Assembly (NCBI GenBank): GCA_027919835.1
Contig: JANVFP010000018.1
Location: 558,001-622,000, forward strand
Origin: Lentinula raphanica
Taxonomy: Eukaryota; Basidiomycota; Agaricomycetes; Agaricales; Omphalotaceae
Length of the DNA: 64,000 bases
Direction of reading: 5' to 3'
Below the pieces are notes generated by a model that ran no database searches, was not told the origin of the DNA, and saw nothing but the letters and a program-made list of their open reading frames with translations. Below are positions 17,479 through 29,508 of the stretch, one piece after another. The translations under genes were made by a program, and so were the position numbers. How positions within the stretch are numbered: the stretch's first letter is position 1; every line of letters begins with the position of its first letter.

Positions 17479-19689
17479 ATGATTATGGAAATCCTTATCA
17501 CTACTGTCAAAGAGGGTAAAGACGATCAAAGTCGCCAAATCCTCACATGCACGCAGCGAATCCACATCTTCACGTTTCAGACGAAGAAGGAAAATCCCAA
17601 AGTCCAAGATTTGGTGAGACAGTATCTGCTCGAGAAGGGACTCGCAACAGAAGGCACGGTTGATCGGACGATTGGGACTGTGGAGTTGTGGGAGGTGACG
17701 GCACAGGAGCTGTACTCGCAACTCGAGCCTAGTCTAAAGGCCTGGCGCACGGTGCCTATCCCCTTGCATGAGGTCCGGTTGGAAGAGCTTCTTCTACCAA
17801 AGCAACTCAATGATCTCTTCCGAGTCTCTGCTTTCAATTCAGCTTATCCCGTCGTCTTTCTTTGTCCACCGTTCGACGACTTTGACACATTCATTCATCC
17901 AGGTCCGCCGGAAAGTGTGTGATTCAAATTGTGTATCGCTTCCTGCCATACTCTAATGAGATTAATGCAGAGCCCGCTCGCCTCAGCCTCGAGATTGTGC
18001 GCAAGGCACTCTGGGGAAAGAAGGAAGACGGGTTGACGGCCATAATGACTTTCTCTTCCGAATACGTGCCTCCATTGTTTCCCTGCGATCCGGACATTGC
18101 AGGTGAAGCTGGTGCTTACGACGACGAGGACATAGCTATAGACACCGACACCGACGCTGATCTGCCTGCTCCAGAGGATGCTGGTGGTCATTTTGCGTAT
18201 GTCGCGTTCGACTTGAACAGGATATCGAACTTTGAGTCACCGTCAAACTCAGAGCAGGGTGTCCTCGAAGCGAGATTTATGGTCCGAGACGAGTACAAGC
18301 TGTTCGACGAGTTCTTACAAAAACCGCGTATCGCAGGTGAAAGTCCGAATACTTTACTTCTGGGTCACCCTGGCATAGGTACGACTGTGTGGCTCACTTA
18401 CTGCTTACTTCATCGCATGTCAAGAGGGCAGAAAACAGCCTTGTTCTGTGGAAAAGGCAAAAAATTCTTGATCTCTGGTGATGGCGTTCGGTCTCTTCCC
18501 GACGATATAACGGCGTTACAAAATGCCCTTCTCAAAGAAAACAACTCCGATAGACTCATTTTGTACGATGTTGCTGACGGCGAGGAGGTGGAATCAAATG
18601 TGCTAATGTGGCCAACCGTAGTCGCAAGCTCACCGAACCAGAATCAATATAAATATTGGAAAAAGCATCACCACCCAGTAACGTATGTCATGAGCCCGTG
18701 GAGCTGGTCCGAAATTTGGATGGCCAGGTAAGGTTGGTTAGCGATGAATCTTCAATATCTTGCTGATGAAGTGACGCAACAGAGGCATGAGCTTGTGTCC
18801 GCGGACAGAAACCGAGTGGAGGGAGGCTTTCATCAAATTCCGGGGAAGCGCACGACACCTCTTTAGATTCCCAACGAACACACTCGAATCCGGGGCTCGA
18901 CATGCAGCGCTGAATGCTGACCCCAGGAGCCTAGTGCGTTTGGATGAAACGATCGTTGGCGACGAAATCAGCCATCGGCTTGTCATGGTTCAGCCTCTGC
19001 TTGAGTCACGTCCCAATGGTGCAAGAGCATACAAACGAGATGCCATGGTTTCACAAGTCATCTCGCCATTCATCTTTCACCTTCTTTATGCCCGCCAACA
19101 GAAGGAGATCAACACTAAACTAGTGATCTACCTCAAAACTGCTATCACTCAGAACTATGCGACCTCGGGAGATGGGTTTGTCTTCGAAGGCTATGGACAT
19201 GCGTATGTTGTGGACCAGTTGCGACGTCGATCGATCCATGTTCGGAGCCTTGAAACCCAGACCCCCCAAGCCTTGGGACCTTACTCACTTATTGAAAACG
19301 AGAAATGTTTCGACGGTACAGTTATCCCAACGACATGCGAGATTGGCTACTACCGACCAGAGGCCTCGAACTTTGAAGGCATAGATTCGTTTGCCGTGCT
19401 GAAGCAGCCGTACGTTCCGCGGAACACAATCATCCTCTTCCAGTTCACTCTCAGCAAGTCTCATAACATTGGCATTAGGTACCTTCAAGAGTGGGTTAAG
19501 AATGCCAGTGGGTCAGTGGAGGATTGGTGTTGGATGCTGGTTTTTGTCGTTCCGAAGGAGATAGAGCCCGCGTACAGCAAGCAAAAGTATACGTTGAATC
19601 GGAGGTTTGTGAAGGGGGGCACCTGTGACATCATAGCACAGTACGTTTGGGGGATTGATGTGAATGAGTTCCTGGTGATTGGTCAATAG
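17479..19689 (+). CDS. CRN/RHS-like P-loop protein with C-terminal nuclease-like domain
   Basis: Exons join across introns at about 17516-17574 (probable), 17917-17970 and 18729-18781. The N-terminal part has alpha/beta character (YPVVFLCPPFDDFDTF). Next comes a P-loop region with GHPGIGTTVWLTYCLL (about 18363-18410) and a Walker-B-like DRLILYDVADGEE. The C-terminal half (YKRDAMVSQVISPFIFHLLY, GYGHAYVVDQL, IDSFAVLKQ, TIILFQFTLSKSHNI) matches the order of a PD-(D/E)xK-like nuclease fold, with D then Q-x-T. This architecture is known from Crinkler/RHS-type proteins, abundant in agaric genomes. The invariant Walker A lysine is Thr (codon ACG at 18381-18383), so ATP hydrolysis is doubtful. Function within the fungus is unknown. 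Confidence 0.72.
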
Positions 19690-19930
19690 ACAACGAGGAA
19701 GGAAGCCCAGTCAAAACCTGCAATGGGATCTTCTGGTGAAAAAGGATGAAAATCGTGAGAATCTGGGCACGGCTGGCCAGAAATGTTGGTACATCGTAGT
19801 TAATAATATTATTGGAGTTTCGTAATTCTCCTGCCTCTTTTGTTACCGTCATCATGCAATAAACTCGATTTTTACAAATCCATACCAATACGCAAACCAG
19901 ATACAGCCTCGATGGAGACATAAAAAAAGC

Positions 19931-22664
19931 CTAATCCACTCTTTTATGCACCATCGGAATACTCTCCACCTCCTTTCCTCCTTTCCTCTTGCTACTCAAC
20001 CACTTGGCTCCATCATCCAACCCAAGCTTGACGTTCACACCTTTCAGACCCATACCATGCTTTGCCGACCGATACCCAGGACCGTCGTAATAGATGATGG
20101 GATCGAGTGGAATCAGTTTTGGCCATGAGACGTAGTCGATGCCGTATGTGACCATGAAGATGGTCGCGGCGAGCAAGAGCATGATCCAGAAGAAGAAGTA
20201 ATAGACAAGGGAGTAATCTTGATGTAGATGATGAGTTAGTTTCGAGTAAGGGATAGGAACGAGCTTCAAACTCATACCTGAAGAGCGAGGCAATGTCAAG
20301 CCAGCACAGATCATGAATAATGCAAACGAAGCAATTGCAGGTGCCTGAACATATACATAAATAATCTTGCACACCAGAAAAAAAATTCGAACCACTCACA
20401 GAGCGGATGACAAGAGGTCGAGGGTCTGTCACCAAGAAATTCATACTGGACGGGTTACGTCTAGGTATCCAAGCACCAGTGAAAAGGTCATATGCATCCT
20501 TGGAAGACAGGTCAAATCCAAATGAACACGCAACTACGGACACGAACACACCTGTCTAGCACCATCCAAGAAGTTGTTTTTCAGATATCTCAACACTGAT
20601 TTCACACCATCGTCCATAAGACCCTTTCGGGTGCGTTCGTTGGTACGAGTGAAATCAGACTTGAGCGCAGCTGAGCCAGCGTATGCCTTGGAGATAGCAT
20701 CGGCGTGGTCAGCCCACACTATTTCGTCGTCATCAGAAGGTACGTGACTTGAAGAACAAAAAGGTTAACTGACTTTCTCGGAAATCCTTGCTCAGTGCCT
20801 CAACATCATCAACACCCTGTCCCTTAGTAAGGACACCTATGTGCTGCAACTGCCTGTTCAAGACGTGCTTGGCAAGCGCAGCTTGGACAACATTCGTACG
20901 ATCGAGATTATCCATGCAGTTCGTCCGTACCGTGCCATTTTGTAGCATGTGTGGTTGTGGCTCGTTCGAATCGAAGTGGAAGTAGCTGTGGCAAAACTTT
21001 GTGAGTCAATCGACAAGCACTAGTCATCTAAAAATCACCCTTGTTTCTGTAGATCGCGTTCAAGCTTGTCTACCAGAAGGCTTATACGATCCCAGCGCAT
21101 GTTTTTGCATTCGGTGTGGAAGTCAAAGTATTGATATCGGACTTCTGGTAGGTTGAGCTAAGCAAAACTAAGTAAGACAAATACCAATGACTTTCGACAG
21201 ACGCTCACCTGTGTGACCCAACGTTCGTAGCCATCTTTGATGGGTTTTTCATGACCTTTGTGATTCACTAAGTTCACTAGGATTTGCGGTCCATACGTTG
21301 AAACTTGCTCTAGCAAGTGCAATTTCACGGCGTCAGGCTGAAATTTCCGTCAAGACTTGCATCCGAACAGAGGAAGCAACACGCACAGTATCCGGTAGCT
21401 CCATAACCTGCAGGTCAGGTTTATACCTCACCGTATTCACTTCCGCCCAGAAGAACGGTACACTTCCTCTAATTTGAACAAAGCTAAACTGATGTGCGAA
21501 ATCATCATCCTTCCGAGCTGCCCCATTTGCAGTTTGATGCTCGACAAACAACAACTGTTCGGACTCGTTGAAGTTCGCGACATGGCCTTCGTGGTCCACA
21601 CCACGTCGGAAATAACGCGTACCCGCCCGATAACGCGAACGACGGCTGATAAGCGCCAGTTGCATGTGTCTCCCGTTCATGAAAATCGGCCGGACATCGA
21701 AGGCTGGCGAGATAATAAGCGACCACGAGGAAACAACGAGCAGAGCATCTTACTTCCGTAGATGACGGGGAGTATAAAGCTGCCGAGCTGTAAAGAAATG
21801 TTAATGGAACCACTCAACGGGTCAGAGACAGTGATAGTTACATCCTGCTTTTCGCTGGATTCTATGAACCTTGTTTGGAGAAATCTATCATCGAGTCAGA
21901 TGGCAGTTTCACAGATGTCCGTTCGGTATTCACTTGTTCCAGAAGAATCTATCGTCAGCCTGTGCACTGAGAATGAGTATCCAATGACCAATGACCAATG
22001 AATCGTGCAACGTACCACCTCCCAGAACCCTTTACTCGAGTCAACATTCCTGCTTTCCCATTGCACTTGCAAACGTCGGGTCAAATCCCAACCATAGCTA
22101 AACAGAAAGTTGCCAGACTGCAGATGAGACCGTAGAAGCGCGAGGAGATGTCCTTCAACAGGGTGGGGTGGATTCAGAACGTTGACATTAGGGTTCAGAG
22201 GCAAAATGTCGAAATCTGAAGCGCGATATATGTCATTACCACACAGACGACCTTTCAGTTCGCGGCCGGTGATGACAACGATGTATTCCGCTGATCTTAG
22301 CCGGTTAAATGATGTTGCTTGAGAGATGATAGGGAACGTACACAATGAGAGGGATATCATTCCGAGTATTCCATGCACAGACTTGTCGGAGCGGGTTGCA
22401 AGTTGAGGTATTGGTGTTTGAGGTGCTAGAGGTTGGTTGAGCGCATATATGGGGCAGGGTAGGAAAGGTAGAATGTACGGTTGATGACCACTTCTCCTGT
22501 CGCGCGATGCACAGTCAGAGACTGCGTGGCTCCCAGTTCTCCGGCCGAGACGAATACATAGGCCTCATCTCCCACTGTATAGCTAGACAAATCTCAGTGC
22601 ATGCGAGAGCGAAAGTCTGCAAAGAAAATACTGACAGATTGAGACGTTGGTGGACAGGCTTCAT
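19931..22664 (-). CDS. SAC1: SAC1-type phosphoinositide phosphatase
   Basis: The first exon [10 protein letters not shown] joins, through an intron at about 22587-22635, to [20 protein letters not shown]. The SAC domain follows, and the catalytic motif appears as [20 protein letters not shown] (about 20880-20935), the CX5R signature with Cys and Arg present. The C-terminus has [17 protein letters not shown], then two hydrophobic segments ([18 protein letters not shown] and [20 protein letters not shown]). These form the membrane hairpin that holds SAC1 in the ER/Golgi. The stop is at 19931-19933. SAC1 dephosphorylates PI4P and controls lipid exchange at membrane contacts. It starts 97 bp from LEA1 on the opposite strand. 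Confidence 0.94.
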
Positions 22665-22761
22665 GGTGGTGAGAGGCAGAAATGAGAACACCCCTTTCAA
22701 TCAATAATCAAGTGAACGCGTGAAAAGTTGATCAACTTGTAAAGTTTGTTTCTGCGCCAGC
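22665..22761. promoter_or_regulatory. Compact divergent promoter SAC1/LEA1
   Basis: Only 97 bp separate the two start codons. The segment contains AT-rich pieces (caatcaataatcaagtg; gttgatcaacttg, the latter nearly palindromic, about 22726-22738). Both transcripts must start within it or inside neighbouring coding sequence. Confidence 0.45.
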
Positions 22762-23663
22762 ATGAAGCTCACACCCGAGCTCCTTGCACAAGCCCCTTCT
22801 GCTCTTAATCCGACAAAAGAGCGTCAACTTGACCTTCGAGGTGCGTTGTATACTATTTTGCATCCGATCTACTTACAATTTGCTCATTGAAGGTTATAAA
22901 ATTCCCGCTATCGAAAATTTGGGTGTCACCAGGGTACGCGTTGTAACCTCATAATCTACCAAACATTGACCTTCTCTCTTTTTCAGGATCAGCAGGATGC
23001 CATCGACCTCACCGATAACTCCATAACCGTGCTAGGAAATCTCCCGTTGCTCAAACGTCTTCGTACGCTCTTCATCGCCAGCAACCGCATATCATCAATC
23101 TCCCCTTCCATCCATCTTTCCGTTCCGAACCTCACAACGCTTATCTTAACAAATAACGATATCGCTGAACTAGGCGATCTGGAACCGTTGAAAGAGCTGA
23201 AGAATCTAAAATACCTCTCTTTACTGGGTAATCCCGTCCGGGAGAAAAAATGGTATCGCGAGTGGCTTGCTTGGAGAATACCTGGGTTGAGAGTTTTGGA
23301 TTTCCAGAGGATTCGCGATAAGGTGCAGTCCCTAAGTCGACTTGTTGAGGCTTGGAATTGAACTTTCTTCATGTTGCTCAGGAGAGATCGCTGGGCAAAC
23401 AATCATTCCTCACCGCCGACAACCGTTTAACTGCGCTAGCAGAAACTTTGTCTACCACCGTTTCGACAAGCTCATCGAAACCTGCTCTTACGACAGACGA
23501 ACCACGACCAGCTGCAGCAAAAGCAGGCAGGCTGATGTCAAAAGAGGATGCGGAGCGAGTCAAGGCTGCTATCGCGAAAGCGACCAGTATAGAAGAGATC
23601 AGGCGGCTCGAAAGAAGTCTCAGAGACGGGTACATGCCAGAGATGGAATCTGTGGGTGCATGA
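22762..23663 (+). CDS. LEA1: U2 snRNP protein A' (U2A'/Lea1)
   Basis: The ATG at 22762 starts MKLTPELLAQAPSALNPTKE. Exons join RQLDLRGYKIPAIENLGVTR to DQQDAIDLTDNSI, the U2A' signature. Leucine-rich repeats follow (LPLLKRLRTLFIASNRISSI, LTTLILTNNDIAELGDLEPL, LKNLKYLSLLGNPV), then the LRR cap YREWLAWRIPGLRVLDFQRI. The C-terminal tail has SKEDAERVKAAIAKATSIEE and ends MPEMESVGA at 23663. U2A' pairs with U2B'' on stem-loop IV of U2 snRNA in the spliceosome. All parts of the family are present, and length (about 240 residues) is normal. Confidence 0.95.
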
Positions 23664-23747
23664 CATTGGATTCGTACTCGCTCTGTGTTCATACTTTGGA
23701 AGATGGTCCCATCTTCCGTACAAAAACTTTGTTGTACTGTAGTTTAT

Positions 23748-24596
23748 CTAATAGCCTTTGACTCCGTTGTTTCCAATCCACAATCCATGGAATCCAATAG
23801 CAAGCACAGCGGAGAGATTGAGCAAAGAGCTGATGCCGTGAAGGGATCCGAAACGCCTGTTCAGAGCTTTCATAGCATCGGAAACCTGCAGCAGCATGAC
23901 TCTCCATCTCTGTAGATCATGACTGACTTGACGTACCCCAGGTTCATTGTAAGCCTTTCCTTCTTCCTTCTCTAGCCTGTGACGCTCGAACATTGTGCTA
24001 ACCAAAGTACATGGATATCTCTCATTGAAACGAGTTTCCAGAAGACATACCTGCTAGTCATGGGCCCAATGACAAAGTGGTTTGCGCCCTGAGCAATCAA
24101 AACTGAGGAAAGGATGTAGACTTGGAGTACATCCGCAACCAATGGTCGGTTCCAATAGGTGAGCACATCAGGATGAGCAGATGTCCAGATAAGAAGGAGA
24201 CTGGAGACCAAGCCGAGGGAGATTAGAAAATAGATAGGAAAAGTCTTGTGTTGTAGATTCCCGAATTGTTGACGAGCTATAACCAACACATTTAAGGAGC
24301 TCGTTGAGTTTAATATCAACGATCTGAAAGGTTCAGCCTCACGAAGGGTTTTGAAGGCAATGACGCCTGTGGAAGAGTATCATGTTCTGGTCAAAGTCGC
24401 ACAAAATCTTCTACAAACCTCCGAAGAAAGTGATCCATAGAGCTAAGTGGAAATTGGTGTGAGAGGTGTTCGAACAAAGCACGCATTTGAGTCACATACA
24501 CATTCCAAATAACCAAGAATACAAGATCATATACAGTCCATTAGATGAAAAAAGATTGAGCAAAGAGGAAACGGTGACTTGTTCGACTTTCGACAT
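23748..24596 (-). CDS. TMEM205-like (DUF4149) membrane protein
   Basis: The likely start is MSKVEQVTVSSLLNLFSSNG (ATG 24596); an in-frame ATG further up (24701) would add a basic leader. Exons give hydrophobic segments GLYMILYSWLFGM, a middle part VIARQQFGNLQHKTFPIYFL, ISLGLVSSLLLIWTSAHPDV and DVLQVYILSSVLIAQGANHF. After the loop with MFERHRLEKEEGKAYNEPG comes a last segment ISSLLNLSAVLAIGFHGLWI. The F-G-x-L-Q-x-K-x-F-P motif and RHRLEKEEG are typical of fungal TMEM205-like proteins. Role in the cell is not established. It converges on LEA1 with 84 bp between stops. Confidence 0.75.
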
Positions 24597-24858
24597 TGTC
24601 ACTGTGGAACTTGAAGGCGATTGAAGATGATGGTCAAAGTTGTTCGTTGCCGCTCCGAAGCGCCTCCTAGGCGCCCATCTCGCTGAAGCTACCGCCATCA
24701 TCCTTCACTAACTATTTCTATCGTTTACGCGTACCGGAGGTGATGAATTAGAGGTAGTAAGTGTGCATCGTCGCAAACCGAATTAAGATAATAGGGAAGT
24801 GCTGACTCGAAGTACTTCAGAATCTGGCAGTCCCCTTCAATGGATACAATAACCGTGT

Positions 24859-25762
24859 CTACGCCGACGACAAAATATTTCCAAAACCCATAGCTTCCTT
24901 GGTTTGCTCTTCTTCTTGGGCGCTCAACTTCGGCACAGTAACTGCTCCCTGAGGAAGTAATGCCGGGTTGGAGCCAGTCTTTGGCCTTTGAGGCGGCGGC
25001 AAGTCCGACGCTACATCTTCGAAAGGCCTCTTCTTTCCTTCTCCTCCTCCTCCTCCTCCTCTGTTTTCCGTGTTGGAGCTGGTCTCTGGCTCCTTGACTG
25101 ACTCATTTTCCAACAGCGCCTGCATTTTCGAATAAGTAGGGTTCCAAGGATCCTTTTTCGGTAACTGAAAATATGTATATGGCGGCATCGGGAGCCCTTT
25201 CGCAGATTTTCCTTCTCCTCGAAGGAATTTCACGGCATTGTCAAGAGCCTGAAATGGATTGTCGCCTTCTATACCTAAGAGACGCTCGGTGATTTCGTGC
25301 GAGAGTTTCGAGCCATCCTCAAACTGAAGTCGCTCTATTGTGCCTAATCTCGCCATTGACCCCTTTATGTTCACCTTCGTCTCTTTGACCTCCCATTTCA
25401 AGTCTCCTCTCTGGACTGCATGGAATACATGCTCTGAGCCATAATATAGCAGCCACTTTTCCTTGGTTGTGAGTGGTTCATGGGCGGGTAATTTTTTGCC
25501 TTCCAGCGAGCGCATCATACGAATGGGGGCTAAATCTAACAGCAGTGAGCAACAATGTAGGCAGTACTCAAAGGTAATTAGGATTCGTACCGAGCCATCC
25601 GGGTTTCGAGCGTTTCAGAACAGGTGGGGCATTCTCTTGCCCCTCAACGTGCGCCTGAGAACCCAAAGGCAGAGCCGCAACCATGATGTTGAGCATAGTC
25701 GAAAGAAAGACAACGAGGAAGAACAAGAGACGGGTGGTCTGGCACACAATAAGTTTGACCAT
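24859..25762 (-). CDS. Uncharacterised protein with N-terminal signal/anchor segment
   Basis: The ATG at 25762 gives MVKLIVCQTTRLLFFLVVFL and a further hydrophobic run to about residue 33, a signal peptide or membrane anchor. An intron at 25535-25590 joins KRSKPGWL to APIRMMRSLEGKKLP. The body (about residues 60-200) is hydrophilic, with LTTKEKWLLYYGSEHVFHAV and GLPMPPYTYFQLPKKDPWNP. It then has a glycine run encoded by GGA/GGG codons (near 25055) and a basic, Pro-rich end (KKRPFEDVASDLPPPQRPKT) finishing GFGNILSSA. I do not recognise the family. A KKRPF-type cluster could act as a nuclear signal, which conflicts with secretion; a type II membrane protein would reconcile both. Confidence 0.6.
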
Positions 25763-26683
25763 GTTCCTTGTTGACAGACAGATATGAAGTTGGATTGGAT
25801 GGCAGAGAATGATTTCGAGGCTAATCATCGCGTACTTGGTCAAGACGAAAGCTCACCGTGAGTACAAAAATAATCACTTACGGGCAGCTATGATCACGTT
25901 TGGGAGAACCTAGCCCGATTTTAAACCCATGAAGTTTTGCATGATGTATTTGAACCCTCTCACCAAGTTTAGAACACGAAGAGCGTCTTTCGAATTCGGG
26001 TTGTCAGCACCTTTCGAGAAGTTTCAGCCCTCAATTCGTGAACAAAATAAGACGAAGTGAATATTCTTACCAGCGATAGATTCGACCAGCGAAACGATCG
26101 TTCTGACAGTTTGGATGTGATGTACGAATATGTATACCTAGAGGGTGGTGGTGGTGGTGGTGGTGGTGGTGGTGGTGGTGGTGGTTGGAAGATAAGTTAT
26201 CTGATACTGTCAGCCTTTTGAATAAGTCTTGATGCTGTACAAGGCTGTACATGCATCAGAGCTCATCAGAGTGATCATAATCTACTGGTCTCCCATCAGG
26301 CTCTGTTAATGCCAAGTTCCAACAGTATCTCATTTGGCTGCAACATTGCAAATTTGCAACATGGCTTGCCAACTTCAAGCGGGAAAGCTAGACGGAGAGT
26401 CACTGTGCGATCGAGTGTGTGACGGGAAGGTGAAGCTCCTGCAGTGTACAAAGCGATCGCACACAATCAAACCAAGGTTCGCCGAAATTCGTATAGTACT
26501 CGTTCCGTCGGGATGGAACAGGATGGAACTTGAAAACGCTTCGGCGCTTGCCTATCTCTTGAGGGTTGAATGTTCCTTAGGCGACCCATCTGAATGACAC
26601 CGTTCACTCTCAAACACCTTGCTCGCTTGGCTATAGTCAGATTGCAGTGCACATTAACCACAACTTGACGACAATGTCCACAG
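25763..26683. other. Intergenic region with trinucleotide repeat
   Basis: This is 921 bp between two minus-strand genes. Apart from the GGT microsatellite I see no gene: frames at 26334-26597 and 26467-26709 have no recognisable content. The part next to 26684 will contain the 3' UTR of the transporter. Confidence 0.4.
26143..26184. repeat. (GGT)n microsatellite
   Basis: About 14 uninterrupted GGT units, read on the plus strand, lie outside any supported gene. On the minus strand they would read as a His run only in an unsupported short frame. Confidence 0.9.
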
Positions 26684-29266
26684 TTATGTGCACAATTTCT
26701 CATCATCAAGCACCTCTTCTAGTACTTCTGCCTCTGCAGCGATACTACTCTCCTTGTCAGGTGAAGTCTCCTTCTGAATGGAACATACCGCATCGATTTC
26801 CAGTTCCTCTGTGTTCGTTTTGGCAGAGCTTTGCAAACCACTTCGTCTTGCATCGCGGTCTGCGAGTAGTTTGATGCCCACTATCACTATCTGGATGTGG
26901 ATTCAGACAATTATATATCATCGTTGGAGGGGATTCAGAGCTTACAAGACCTGAGATAACTAAGCCGAAGGTTCCAGGAAACCCGCGTCGAAATCTAGCT
27001 CAGTATGAAAACAGTCAATTCTCGCTGACGTTGAGAAGTGTTCACACACTCACGTAGGTGCCCTGTGCATGGCAATCAGGTATCAGTCGGAGCATGGAAA
27101 GATCAAGATGTAACAATTTCTTACATGGTCTGAGGGAATATCACTATAGGAAGCCATGCAGAGACGGAATATTGAATACCGTTCATTGAAGAGATCGTTA
27201 GAGCTCGTACTAACATCAATGATTTGAAATTTGTCAACTGGAAGAGGTCAAATAAACTACTCACACTCGTTATCACCAGCGAGCAGTTCATTTGCCCAGG
27301 TATAGAAAACAGCAGTCATGAGTTGCACTCCCTGTACAGAGGTATATTTCAGTGTCAATGGAACAAAGGCTGGCAGAGCTCACTCCAGTCATGAATGCGA
27401 ATAGAATCAGCCGCGTGTCTTTAGGCCAGAAGGCCAGAATTCCTGTGGGCAGGAGGCCGTAGAACTGAGATATAGTTCTTTAGTAAGGCTCGATTGAGGA
27501 AGAAAGACATCGGCGTACGAGTGGTCCAAAAACAAAGGCGAACCGTGATCCTGTGAGATCACTCCCTAGTCCCCAAAGGAATATACACAACGCGGAAATG
27601 AGATATGAGCATGATGGAATGACGTTCCGTTCAACTACGCTATAGCCAGCCGATTCTGGTTTTTGAGATTGGGTCAGAGGTCTAAGCGGTTCCCAACCGG
27701 AAGATACATGGACACACTCATCCAAATTCCAAAATAACTAGTGTCTTGACAAGAGGATCCGTATATAACGTAGCCCAAAACCAGCCCGTACCATTCTGTG
27801 AAGATGTAATGAATGTCGCAATGACAAACAATGCCGCGAACCGAACGTACTCCAGGAGGAAAGCATCCGTTTGATCAATGTCCAGTCGAGCTTTTTCTCC
27901 CCGGGCTGTGACTGACGATAAGGGTGAACATCGATTATTCACGGGCTATCGAACAGGAATGTTGTTACTTACTTTCCCGAGAGCGATAGCTCTCTCAAGG
28001 GCAAATTTTCTTTCATCTTGGTTAAGGTACCAAACGCGGGTGTTGGACGGTAGATCAGGGAGGACCACTAACAATCCTATAGCGCACGGTGCGGTCATGC
28101 ATCCGCAGACGATGAACAACCACCTATGTTGCGGCCGTCAGTAGTATGGATACACGTATTGCTCGACATTTACCTCCAACCAGCTAAATCGAACTTCGAG
28201 ATTAGTTATTGAACATAGGAAACGAAACTAATATTTTTTTCCGGGGGATTCCCAGACACACCTATCCCGTGCACGCCATCGAGCGTAGTATAAACAGCCG
28301 CCTGTAGATATCCTCCAAATGATGTGCCAAGCGAGCCTACAGTTCAGCAGCTCAATTGAGGTGTAAGCACAGAGGATTCAGGAATTCTCGTACCGGACAG
28401 ATGAAAGATTGCAATTCGTTTAGCAAGTTCATGCCTATTGTACCAGGATCCCATGAGATCTGCAGCCATGTCACTTTGATACTCTTCATTCGTAAGAGGA
28501 ATTTGGAAAGAGCTTCCGCACATAAGATCGAAGGAAAGAATGAAGCCTCAAATACTCCTATCATAAATCTAAAGGCATACATCTGGTTGTATGTCTTTGC
28601 ACCAGCTTGGGCAAAAGTGAATATCCCTAAAAGATAGGAATGAGTTTCCCGATGCGATCATGCTGGAGTGGGTAGTTTTGCGTGACTTGCCCCAACAGAT
28701 TTCGTTGGCGAACAAGAACAAAGAAGGGCGTATTCGTGTGACTGCCAAGGTTCCTGGAATCTGTGAAGACATTCAGTGACGGCTCAGCGTTCAACTACCT
28801 CTGGCTTACCTGGAACAGCGCGTATCCAATCGTGTACAGTGTTCCCATCTTCAGATCACTCCATGAGTCCACTGATAGTATCTCATAATTTCTCTTCATT
28901 GGAGACTTACATATGTGTACTGGTTTCCATTCATTGACAGATCTTCTTTCATACTACAGCAATGCATCGTAAAAGCGCAGAAGGGAGTAGAATTGCCGTG
29001 CCAGGCTTACCCAGAGACATACGCGTTGGCAAGGTTGGCTGAATCCAGGTATCGCATAAAGAAACCTAAGCATCCGATAACCAATATGCCGAAATCAACC
29101 TATAGATGTTAATAATTCCGCTGCCTCAACACAATCAACGTCAACACACCTTCTTCAATAATTTCCTCTCAAAATTGGACTTGAGATGAGCATCCGAATC
29201 CCAGATATATAATTTCAGCTTGTGCCAGATTGCTAGCTCAGTGGTCTTTGCGGATTTCGTAGACAT
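26684..29266 (-). CDS. MFS transporter, Dal5-like anion:cation symporter family
   Basis: The ATG at 29266 starts MSTKSAKTTELAIWHKLKLY, followed by the N-terminal loop NFERKLLKKVDFGILVIGCL. Then come FFMRYLDSANLANAYVSGMK, the Dal5-type first-loop signature, and FMIGVFEASFFPSILC. Later exons give GWRWLFIVCGCMTAPCAIVG, LVVLPDLPSNTRVWYLNQDE, RFAALFVIATFITSSQNGTG, GLLPTGILAFWPKDTRLILF and, last, GTFGLVISGLVIVIVGIKLL. The cytoplasmic tail ends with an acidic segment at 26684. The gene has about ten short introns. Relatives carry allantoate, nicotinate, vitamins or related organic anions; the substrate here cannot be told from sequence. Confidence 0.88.
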
Positions 29267-29508
29267 GAGGTGGGCGCAAGATGAGGGAGGAAGAGGAAGA
29301 CGCTTTGACAAGATAGATAAGAAAACTTGGTCTCTTTTCAGTAGATATTAAACCACATGGTAAGAAGAGAATTCAGACGTTATCAGGACCTTCTCCAATA
29401 ACCTGATCCCTCATTCAAATAAACAAGATCTCACAAATTATCATGACCCAGAAATGTATTGCGTCGAGGATTTTATTTGACGAAGTCTGTCTAGAAATTT
29501 TATAGACT

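Noticed and set aside
26067..26252. Histidine-run protein encoded over the GGT microsatellite
   Set aside because: The frame is short, has no flanking coding signal, and the His run is only the translation of the microsatellite.
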